Positions 1 through 5,641 of a stretch of 9,559 nt of DNA are shown piece by piece. The position numbers and the translations under genes were made by a program. The DNA is taken from contig JAICKM010000219.1 of assembly GCA_025927935.1 (NCBI GenBank), positions 1 through 9,559 of the forward strand, written 5' to 3'. Each line of letters opens with the position of its first letter. Within the stretch, counting starts at the first letter, position 1. Below the pieces are notes generated by a model that did no database searches, had not been told where the DNA came from, and saw nothing but the letters and a program-made list of their open reading frames with translations. The DNA comes from Chloroflexia bacterium (lineage in GTDB: Bacteria > Chloroflexota > Chloroflexia > QHBQ01 > JADMIH01).

Positions 1-417
1 CAGGTTCGGCTAGCCACTCAGCCACGACGACTCGCGCGCCAATTCAGCCGATCTTACCTTTTCTCAAACATGCGCTGGGTAGGCATTTATTAGCGGCTTG
101 TAATAAGGCCCAACCACAACTTAAACCCCGCTGTAAGCCCCAATTGGTAAACTGATATTGGGAGACACTGGTGTGCCCCACAGCAGCGTGGCCCGTTAAT
201 CCCTGGCCCCTACCCAACGCGGCACAGAGGTGCCGGAACCGACCGGCCCTAATCTCATGACTAAGGTCCTATCCGGGACCGGACCATCCGGCTATAGGCA
301 AGGGATCGGGTACAGAATAAACTAAGGTAAGGATCGGTAGCTAGCCGGAGCCGGCGCTACGGTTCGCCCTCTATAGGATCCCTGGCTCATCACCGTTAGT
401 ATAAGGAACCCGGAACC
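1..417. other. Non-coding region upstream of the PATAN gene
   Basis: No coding sequence is supported here. All frames carry frequent stops and the stretch lacks the strong GC third-position bias of the genes. One frame is open from the left edge to a stop at 153-155, but its conceptual protein looks like nothing I recognise. The right half holds short inverted repeats: 232-236/243-247, 265-269/276-280, 337-347/352-360 (two-base bulge at 342-343), and a longer-range 301-307/377-383 pair enclosing the third. No tRNA, rRNA or convincing sigma-70 promoter was seen. It probably carries the promoter and 5' leader of the gene at 418. Confidence 0.6.
403..408 (+). promoter_or_regulatory. Shine-Dalgarno site of the PATAN gene
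   Basis: AAGGAA lies nine bases before the ATG at 418 and supports that start. The hexamer GGAACC occurs twice just before the start, at 405-410 and 412-417. The first copy contains GAACC, which is complementary to GGTTC at 361-365, so part of this site could be paired in the leader. Confidence 0.6.
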
Positions 418-1017
418 ATGACGGCTCTCGCGGGAACGCTCAGCGATATGAGTATGGTCAATCTGCTGCAAGTGTTCACGGTCAGTAAAAAGACCGGGAT
501 CTTGCGGCTGTTGGACGGCGATCTGCGCGGCGGCCTGTACGCTGTGGCGGGCCGGATTATCCATGCCGAGGTGCTGGACGGCGCAACAGATAAGGTGTTA
601 ATTAGCGGGGAAGAAGCCTTCTACACAATCATGCACTGGCCGAACGCGCGCTTCTGGTTCACGCCCGCGCCCGAGGCCCAGCCCAATTACCCCCCGACGA
701 TCACCAGCGGCAACGATCACTTGATCATGGAAGGGCTGCGCCGCCTGGATGAAGAGGAACAGGCGCGCTCGATGATCAGCGTGGAATCGTGGGTGGGCAT
801 CGATCACACCCCCGCGGGCGGGGTCAACGAAATCCGCATCGACCGGCACTCCTGGCCGGTACTCGCGCTGGTCTGTCGCGGGGTGGCCCGCGTGGGCGAT
901 CTCGCCGAACAGAGCGGCCTGGGCGAACTACGCACACTAGTCATCGTCGCGGAACTGGTCCACGCCGGACTGCTGCACGTCGTCAGCCCGCAGCCGATGG
1001 CGGCCGCCTCCAACTAA
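418..1017 (+). CDS. PATAN/DUF4388 domain protein
   Basis: A 199-residue soluble protein with no signal peptide or membrane segment. Residues 4-85 fit the PATAN (DUF4388) pattern: an opening 'GTLSDMSMVNLLQVF', then 'KKTGILRL', a Gly-rich turn, 'GLYAVAGRIIHAEV', 'GEEAFYTIMHWPNARFWF'. This domain was described at the N-terminus of cyanobacterial PatA-type response regulators and is common in bacteria with complex signalling, where it is taken to be a protein-interaction or regulatory module. Residues about 143-190 (HSWPVLALVCRGVARVGDLAEQSG then a Leu/Val-rich helix and 'AGLLHVV') look like a small winged-helix-type tail often paired with this domain. There is no receiver domain or kinase here. 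It stands alone and converges on the histidine kinase gene 69 bp downstream. A functional link to that kinase is only inferred from proximity. Family call is fairly sure; molecular role unknown. Confidence 0.85.
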   Translation: MTALAGTLSDMSMVNLLQVFTVSKKTGILRLLDGDLRGGLYAVAGRIIHAEVLDGATDKVLISGEEAFYTIMHWPNARFWFTPAPEAQPNYPPTITSGNDHLIMEGLRRLDEEEQARSMISVESWVGIDHTPAGGVNEIRIDRHSWPVLALVCRGVARVGDLAEQSGLGELRTLVIVAELVHAGLLHVVSPQPMAAASN

Positions 1018-1030
1018 GCAACGGGTTCCC

Positions 1031-1064
1031 GCCGGCGGGCGATGGCGGTTCGCCGTCCGCCGGC
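1031..1064. terminator. Stem-loop between convergent genes, candidate bidirectional terminator
   Basis: GCCGGCGG at 1031-1038 pairs perfectly with CCGCCGGC at 1057-1064. Inside it, 1042-1047 can pair with 1051-1056 (one G-U), leaving a three-base bulge and a three-base loop. It begins 13 bases after the PATAN stop and lies 22 bases beyond the kinase stop. There is no T-tract on either side, so a classical intrinsic terminator is not fully met; it may act with Rho or simply protect 3' ends. Confidence 0.55.
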
Positions 1065-1086
1065 AGCCCCGGCCCCGATACGGACC

Positions 1087-3360
1087 TTAGATCGGGCCGG
1101 TGTCCTCCGCCGGCAGCCGATCCAGCGGCAACGTAAACTGGAAGACGCTCCCAGCACCGGGGCTGCTCTCGACCCAGATGCGCCCCCCATGCAATTCCAC
1201 GATCTGCCGGCTGATGAACAGGCCCAGTCCCAGGCCGGTCTGCGGATTGTGGCGTACCGCCGCCCCGCGATAGAAACGCTGGAAAATCTGCGCCTGCTCG
1301 TCCGCAGTCAGACCCGGCCCCTCGTCGGCCACCTGCACCAGCGCCACGCGCGGCTCCGGCGTGGTCACCGTCACGCGCACCTCGGTCTCGCCCGGCGCGT
1401 ACTTCACCGCGTTGCTCAGCAGATTCGTCAGCACCTGCTCGATCCGGGTCGCGTCAAACACGCCGGGCAACGTGGCCGGCGTCTGCACGACGAAGCGGTG
1501 CGTGCTGCTGAGCGCCTCACTGACCTCGACCGCCTGGCGCACAATAGCGACCAGATCGGCTTCGCGCGGCTGGAACTCGAACTTGCCGCTCTGCAAGCGC
1601 GAAATCTCCAGCAAGTCGTTCACCAGCCCGGCGAGCCGATCGGCTTGCCCGCTGATGAGGCTAAGCTGGCGCAGGTCTTGTTGGCGCGCCTCCTGCTCCT
1701 CCGGCGTTTTGACTTGCCCGGCGCTGAACGCGCGCACCATGCGCCGCTGGATCATCTGCGCCGAGCCTTTGATGGTGGTCAGCGGAGTGCGCAACTCATG
1801 GGAGACCAGCGACAAGAACTCATCGCGCGCCTGTTGAGCCGCCCGCTCGCTCTGGTAGAGTTGCGCGTTGCGGATCGCCACGGCGGTCTGGTTGGCGATG
1901 GTCAGCAGCAGGCTGAGGTCGGCCTCCGTGTAGGCATGGGGCGTATACGATTGGGCGGATATCGCGCCCAGCACCCGCCCCTCAAAAACTAGCGGCACAA
2001 TGACCAGGGCCTCCGACAGCCGGTCGGCGGTACCGAAAGGTAGGGGCGCAATTGGCAGTTCGCTGCGCTGGCCCACCCGCAGGGGCCGCCGCGTGCGGAC
2101 GACATAGCTGGTCAGGCCCGTGTCCAGCGGCTTGCTGCTCTTGGGATAGACTTCACTCAGATCGACAACGAACTCGTAGCGCAGCAACGCGGCATCGGCG
2201 TCGTACAAGGCCACCAGGAACGCATCGGCGGGCATCACGTTGCGCACCTGTTCGTAGCAGATGCGGAACAACTCGTCCGGATCGAGCGACGCGGAGATGT
2301 AGCGGGCCATCTCGGTCACAGTCGCCAGCCGGTTGGCCCGCGCCTGCATCTCGTCGAACAGCCGGGCGCGTTCAATCGCCGCCGCGCACCGCTCGCCCAC
2401 TTCGGCCAGCAAGGCCAGATCCCGGCCCGTGAAGGCGTGCTTACTGGGGCTGTTGACCTGCAAGATACCGATCACTCGCCCTTCCACCATCAGCGGCACG
2501 GCCATATAGGCGCTGATCTTGCGGTTGGTGCCGGTTGTGCGCATCACCGGGCGCACGGCCTGCTCGGCGTCCAGGTCATTGCTGAGGTAAGGCCGGCCAT
2601 GAGCCGCCACCCAGCCGGAGATACCCGCGCCCACCGGCACGCGCACCTGCCGGGCCTCCGCGTCGATGACCCCACACATCGCGCGGATCTCTAATTCCTG
2701 CGCCTTGTTGATCAGGGCAATCGATCCGCCTTCAAACGGCATCACCCGCGCCAGCTCGGCCAGGCTCTCAGTCAAGATCTCATCCAGGCTCAGGCTCGAA
2801 CTGACCACGGCGGCGATGCGATCCAGCAGGCTCATCTCAGCCACGCCGCGCCCCGCCTGGCCGCGCAAGAGAACCAGTTCGATGGCCTGCGCGGCCAGCC
2901 CGGCCACAATCTGTAAGCGCGCCAGGACGGTCTCCGGCAGCGGGGAGTTGATCAAGAGGGCAAGGGTGCCGGTGGCCGCGCCGGTGCCAAGCGGGAGCAA
3001 GAACCAGGAGGCGGTCCCGGCGGACGCGGCGGGCGCCCAGGCGCGCGGCATCGTGGCGGAGGCCACCTCGGCCAGGATGGACCGCGGGGGCGGTCCGGCA
3101 GCCGGTTCGCTCGGCGGATATGCCGCGCGCAGGCTCAACAATTCGGCGGCGGGCGGCGCCGAGTCGCCGCCCGCGTGCTCGCTCAGCAGGTAGAGCGCGG
3201 TGCGGACCACGCACCCGCCGAGGAAGATCTGGCTGAGATCAAAGAGCGATTGGACCGCCGCTTCCAGAGTCTCCGCGCCGCGCACGTGCTCCATGGCATG
3301 AAAAATCGCGTCCAGCGAATCGCTGGCGCTAGCGGGCGAGACGGAATCGGAGCCGGCCAA
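1087..3360 (-). CDS. Soluble sensor histidine kinase with three GAF-type domains
   Basis: A two-component sensor kinase that should autophosphorylate on His and pass the phosphate to a response regulator not present in the window. Numbering from the longer GTG start at 3393 (768 aa): residues 30-178 are a degenerate GAF-like segment, 190-345 and 352-512 are clearer GAF domains, and a short helical joiner leads to the H-box 'SHELRTPL' with His532. The ATPase part shows the N-box 'NLLSNAVKYAP' (Asn657/Asn661), G1 'DEGPGL' (690-695), F-box 'IFQRFYRG' (703-710) and G2 'GLGLGL' (720-725). All key residues are present, so it should be active. There are no membrane helices, so it likely senses a cytosolic ligand or redox/light state through a GAF; no Cys of the bilin-attachment type is evident. 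Start: TTG at 3360 follows an excellent GGGAGGA seven bases upstream, whereas the GTG at 3393 has no Shine-Dalgarno; both are in frame. It is transcribed away from the glycosidase gene, possibly from the TATAAT at 3423-3428. Confidence 0.93.
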   Translation of the reverse strand: MAGSDSVSPASASDSLDAIFHAMEHVRGAETLEAAVQSLFDLSQIFLGGCVVRTALYLLSEHAGGDSAPPAAELLSLRAAYPPSEPAAGPPPRSILAEVASATMPRAWAPAASAGTASWFLLPLGTGAATGTLALLINSPLPETVLARLQIVAGLAAQAIELVLLRGQAGRGVAEMSLLDRIAAVVSSSLSLDEILTESLAELARVMPFEGGSIALINKAQELEIRAMCGVIDAEARQVRVPVGAGISGWVAAHGRPYLSNDLDAEQAVRPVMRTTGTNRKISAYMAVPLMVEGRVIGILQVNSPSKHAFTGRDLALLAEVGERCAAAIERARLFDEMQARANRLATVTEMARYISASLDPDELFRICYEQVRNVMPADAFLVALYDADAALLRYEFVVDLSEVYPKSSKPLDTGLTSYVVRTRRPLRVGQRSELPIAPLPFGTADRLSEALVIVPLVFEGRVLGAISAQSYTPHAYTEADLSLLLTIANQTAVAIRNAQLYQSERAAQQARDEFLSLVSHELRTPLTTIKGSAQMIQRRMVRAFSAGQVKTPEEQEARQQDLRQLSLISGQADRLAGLVNDLLEISRLQSGKFEFQPREADLVAIVRQAVEVSEALSSTHRFVVQTPATLPGVFDATRIEQVLTNLLSNAVKYAPGETEVRVTVTTPEPRVALVQVADEGPGLTADEQAQIFQRFYRGAAVRHNPQTGLGLGLFISRQIVELHGGRIWVESSPGAGSVFQFTLPLDRLPAEDTGPI

Positions 3361-3366
3361 AGGGAA

Positions 3367-3373
3367 TCCTCCC
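3367..3373 (-). promoter_or_regulatory. Shine-Dalgarno favouring a TTG start for the kinase
   Basis: On the minus strand GGGAGGA occupies 3373-3367, with the GGAGG core seven bases before the in-frame TTG at 3360. The upstream GTG at 3393 is preceded by a sequence without purine-rich complementarity to 16S rRNA. This makes a 757-residue product more likely than a 768-residue one. If GTG is used, the motif is just codons for a Gly-Gly pair. Confidence 0.5.
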
Positions 3374-3422
3374 GGATAGATCGCGCTGAGCACGGAGTTT
3401 GGGCTGTTAACCGGATTGTTGA

Positions 3423-3428
3423 ATTATA
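3423..3428 (-). promoter_or_regulatory. Candidate -10 box for the histidine kinase gene
   Basis: The minus strand reads TATAAT, a perfect sigma-70 -10 hexamer, with TG immediately before it. No convincing -35 lies 16-18 bases upstream. A start near 3416 would give a 5' leader of about 55 bases to the TTG start or about 23 bases to the GTG start, both reasonable. Confidence 0.4.
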
Positions 3429-3514
3429 CATTAGAACGCCGCCCGCCTATACATCGTTACCCCTACCTCGCGCCGGGGTCCCCGACGGATTACCGCCGTG
3501 GGCGTCCCGCCGCC

Positions 3515-3544
3515 TTGCGACCGCCCAAAGCAACCTGGTATACT
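3515..3544 (+). promoter_or_regulatory. Candidate promoter for the GH113-like gene
   Basis: TTGCGA (3515-3520, 4/6 to TTGACA) is followed after 18 bases by TATACT (3539-3544, 5/6). TG at 3536-3537 gives an extended -10 (TGnTATACT). It points toward the ATG at 3717. A second, weaker pair is TTGCAG (3599-3604) and TATAGA (3621-3626) with a 16-base spacer, so two starts are possible. Confidence 0.4.
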
Positions 3545-3659
3545 TAACCGATACGGCATCCGGCGACTCCCAAAAAGGGTGTAGCGGCACAACCTGTTTT
3601 GCAGCAAGTTCGTTATGGTCTATAGATGAATCCGGCGCCCGGAGTAGCCGGTCGTATCG

Positions 3660-3683
3660 GGGTGCGCGGAGGGCCGCGCACCC
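3660..3683 (+). promoter_or_regulatory. Perfect 10-bp stem-loop in the glycosidase leader
   Basis: GGGTGCGCGG (3660-3669) pairs completely with CCGCGCACCC (3674-3683) around the four-base loop AGGG. It ends 17 bases before the Shine-Dalgarno AGAGGAG at 3701-3707. No U-tract follows, so it is not a standard intrinsic terminator. As DNA it could be an operator; as RNA it could stabilise the 5' end or modulate translation. Which of these applies cannot be seen from the sequence. Confidence 0.5.
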
Positions 3684-3716
3684 GCCAACCCGACACACTG
3701 AGAGGAGCTTATTCGC

Positions 3717-5528
3717 ATGCATCGATCCCCCGCCCGCGCGCGTCACCTGATGCTGATGGTCACGCTGCTGACCCTGCTGGCCGCGCCGCTGGCCGGCCTG
3801 AGTGGAGCACAGCCGGCCCACGCCCAGGCGACCGTGCCGAGCACCTGGACCAAAGGGTTTGTGATGATCGGCTATGGTCCCGATCCCTACAAGGTCACCA
3901 ATGTGCCCGCGGCGCTCGCCGCGCTGAAGGCCACCGGGGCCAATACCGTGGCCCTGGCCCCGATCTGGTTCATGGACAACGCCACATCAACCACGATGGG
4001 GCCGAAGCCCGAATCGGGCACCCCGTCCGATGAGTCGACCGTGGCCGCCATCCGCGAGGCCCATCGCCTGGGCTTGCGCGTCATGATGCGCCCGTACATC
4101 GACGTGAGCGACGGCACCTGGCGCGCCGATATCGCCCCGCGCGATGTGAACGCCTGGTTCGCCAACTATACCGCCTTCATCAACCACTTCCTCGATATGT
4201 CCCGCACGGAGGGCGTGGAAGAGTTCACCGTTGGCGTCGAGTTGATCAACATGACCGACCCGCAGTACGACGGCAAGTGGCGGGCGCTCATCGCCCAGAG
4301 CCGTGCGCGTTACTCCGGCCAACTGACCTACTCGGCCAACTGGGGCAAGCACACGCGCAACGAGTACAAGCAGATTGGCTTCTGGGACGCGCTCGATTAC
4401 ATTGGCCTGTCCGCCTACTTCCCCATTTCGCTGAAGGACAACCCCAGCACCGAGGAAATGGTGCGCGGCTGGAGCAATTACACCGATCAGGTCGGCCAGA
4501 CCTATAACTGGATCAGCGAGATTAAGGAAACCGCCGACAAGTACCACAAGCCGGTTGTCTTCACCGAGATCGGCTTCGGCTCCTACAGCAACTCGCCGGG
4601 CCGCTGGGATGTCACCCAGCACGCCGGCACCTTGAGCCTGGAGGCACAGCAGCGTGCCGTCGATGCGACGTTCCAGGCGTTTGTGGGCCAGCCCTGGTTC
4701 CACGGCATCTACTGGTGGCACTGGGAGCCGTATGCCGGGGGCGGCGGCGCCAAGGACCTGAGCGATACCTTGAACAACAAGCCCGCCGAGGCGACAATCA
4801 CCCGTTGGTTCGGCGGCAGCGGCCAGCCGCAGCCCTCGCCGCAGGCCACCCCGCCGCCGCAGCCCCAACCCGGTTTGCCGCCCGGCGTGACCCCGCGCCC
4901 CGCGCCCGCGCCCGGCCAGGCCGGAGTGAATAACCCGGCCTTCAACGCCGTGCCGTCGCCTGGCCCCGATACCGCCACGGCAGTCTACTTCGCCCCGACC
5001 GGGCATACGCTGCACGCCGGATTCCTCGACTACTGGAAGAGCCACGGCGGCCTGGCGATGTTCGGCTACCCGATCTCGGAGGAGTACTGGGAGATCAACC
5101 CGACCGACGGCAAGCCCTATCTGGTGCAATACTTCGAGCGCCAGCGCTTCGAGTACCACCCGGAGGCCCCCGCGGGCAGCCAGGTCCTGCTCGGCCTGCT
5201 GGGCGTGGCCCTGGTGAACGGGCGCACCACCGGCGCGTTTGCCGCCGTGCCCTCGCCCGGCCCGAACACGGCCACGCGGGTCTTCTTCGCGCCGACCGGC
5301 CACACGCTGAGCGACCGCTTCCTGAGCTACTGGCAGCAGTACGGCGGCCTGGCGATGTTCGGCTACCCGCTGAGCGAGCCGTTCCAGGAGGTCTCGGCGA
5401 CAGACGGCAAGACGTACATGGTGCAGTACTTCGAGCGCGCCCGCTTCGAGTACCACCCGGAGAACAGCGGCAGCTTCTACGAAGTGCTGCTGGGCTTCCT
5501 GGGCCGCTGGTACGCCGGCAAGCAGTAA
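3717..5528 (+). CDS. Secreted GH113-like glycosidase with two C-terminal LGFP-like repeats
   Basis: A 603-residue exported protein. Residues 1-37 form a signal peptide: Arg/His-rich n-region, 'LMLMVTLLTLLAAPLAGL' core, and an 'AHA' cleavage site. Residues about 42-365 are a TIM barrel matching the GH113 (beta-1,4-mannanase family) pattern: 'KGFVMIGYG', 'GANTVALAPIWFMDN', 'GLRVMMRPYIDV', 'GVELIN' with Glu175 as likely acid/base, 'LTYSANWG', 'FWDALDYIGLSAYFP', 'VFTEIGFGS' with Glu284 as likely nucleophile, and 'GIYWWHWEP'. Mannan or a related beta-glycan is the likely substrate by family, not proven; GTA TIM-barrel-like proteins are relatives. A Pro/Gln-rich linker (367-405) joins two ~99-residue repeats (about 408-506 and 507-603) that recall LGFP cell-wall repeats. 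AGAGGAG sits nine bases before the ATG, making the start firm. The gene is monocistronic, closed by a strong terminator at 5547-5574. Confidence 0.85.
   Translation: MHRSPARARHLMLMVTLLTLLAAPLAGLSGAQPAHAQATVPSTWTKGFVMIGYGPDPYKVTNVPAALAALKATGANTVALAPIWFMDNATSTTMGPKPESGTPSDESTVAAIREAHRLGLRVMMRPYIDVSDGTWRADIAPRDVNAWFANYTAFINHFLDMSRTEGVEEFTVGVELINMTDPQYDGKWRALIAQSRARYSGQLTYSANWGKHTRNEYKQIGFWDALDYIGLSAYFPISLKDNPSTEEMVRGWSNYTDQVGQTYNWISEIKETADKYHKPVVFTEIGFGSYSNSPGRWDVTQHAGTLSLEAQQRAVDATFQAFVGQPWFHGIYWWHWEPYAGGGGAKDLSDTLNNKPAEATITRWFGGSGQPQPSPQATPPPQPQPGLPPGVTPRPAPAPGQAGVNNPAFNAVPSPGPDTATAVYFAPTGHTLHAGFLDYWKSHGGLAMFGYPISEEYWEINPTDGKPYLVQYFERQRFEYHPEAPAGSQVLLGLLGVALVNGRTTGAFAAVPSPGPNTATRVFFAPTGHTLSDRFLSYWQQYGGLAMFGYPLSEPFQEVSATDGKTYMVQYFERARFEYHPENSGSFYEVLLGFLGRWYAGKQ
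4938..5234 (+). repeat. C-terminal repeat unit 1 of the secreted glycosidase
   Basis: First of two tandem coding repeats (residues about 408-506), running from 'AFNAVPSPGPDTATAVYFAP' through 'TGHTL', 'DYW', 'GGLAMFGYP', 'DGKPYLVQYFERQRFEYHPE' to a Leu/Gly-rich end. The 'GGLAMFGYP-S-E' core resembles LGFP repeats, which in other bacteria serve cell-wall association. Here the role is probably binding to a glycan or the cell surface, by inference. Confidence 0.75.
5235..5525 (+). repeat. C-terminal repeat unit 2 of the secreted glycosidase
   Basis: Second tandem unit (residues 507-603), aligned to the first with a constant offset of 99 codons (297 bp) and almost no gaps. A 29-base block is identical between the units (5044-5072 and 5341-5369), and a second identical block of 21 bases lies at 5145-5165 and 5442-5462. 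It ends the protein at 'WYAGKQ'. The shared codons, not just residues, suggest fairly recent duplication or ongoing conversion. Confidence 0.75.
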
Positions 5529-5546
5529 CGCCCATCCGCACACACG

Positions 5547-5574
5547 CAGAGGCGGCCCATCGGGGCCGCCTCTG
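5547..5574 (+). terminator. Intrinsic terminator of the GH113-like gene
   Basis: A perfect 12-bp stem (CAGAGGCGGCCC with GGGCCGCCTCTG) closes on a four-base loop, 5559-5562, and is followed by the T-rich TCTATTTA. It starts 18 bases after the TAA at 5526-5528. Read on the other strand the stem has no T-run, so it mainly serves the plus-strand gene. Confidence 0.85.
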
Positions 5575-5618
5575 TCTATTTACTCAGAGCTAACTGCTTG
5601 AGTGCGTCTGGATGCGGG

Positions 5619-5632
5619 CCGGTGCGCACCGG
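5619..5632. promoter_or_regulatory. Perfect 14-bp palindrome downstream of the GH3 gene
   Basis: CCGGTGCGCACCGG is exactly self-complementary. It lies nine bases beyond the stop codon of the minus-strand GH3 gene and could fold as a 5-bp stem with a GCGC loop. No T-tract follows on the minus strand. It may be a weak 3' end structure of the GH3 transcript or a protein-binding dyad; evidence does not decide. Confidence 0.4.
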
Positions 5633-5641
5633 TTACTGTGA

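Larger units (their letters stand above)
3394..3716. other. Divergent control region between kinase and glycosidase genes
   Basis: No gene is supported in this 323-bp gap. It is AT-richer than its flanks and contains a TATAAT on the minus strand toward the kinase, a TTGCGA/TATACT pair on the plus strand toward the glycosidase, a weak stem at 3566-3571/3577-3582 around five A residues, a TTGC-A-GCAA quasi-palindrome at 3599-3607, and a perfect 10-bp stem-loop at 3660-3683. The plus-strand leader would be about 165 bases if transcription starts near 3551, which is long enough for post-transcriptional control. Confidence 0.55.

Noticed and set aside
3..155. Frame open from the left edge to a stop at 153-155, possibly the end of an upstream gene
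   Set aside because: Only about 50 codons, no GC third-position bias, and no recognisable residue pattern; cannot be distinguished from chance.
1042..1992. A 316-codon plus-strand open frame opposite the kinase C-terminus
   Set aside because: Arg/Leu/His-rich composition and antisense to the intact H-box to G2-box kinase core; its start falls inside the 1031-1064 hairpin.
5044..5369. Repeated 29-base block considered as an attachment site or mobile-element trace
   Set aside because: Both copies lie in the same frame within tandem protein repeats at a fixed 99-codon spacing, so coding duplication explains them.
3987..5543. A 518-codon open frame on the minus strand opposite the GH113-like gene
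   Set aside because: It is low-complexity Val/Leu/Gly/Arg-rich, has no recognisable domain, and lies antisense to a gene with signal peptide, catalytic motifs and repeats. GC-rich third positions create such antisense frames.
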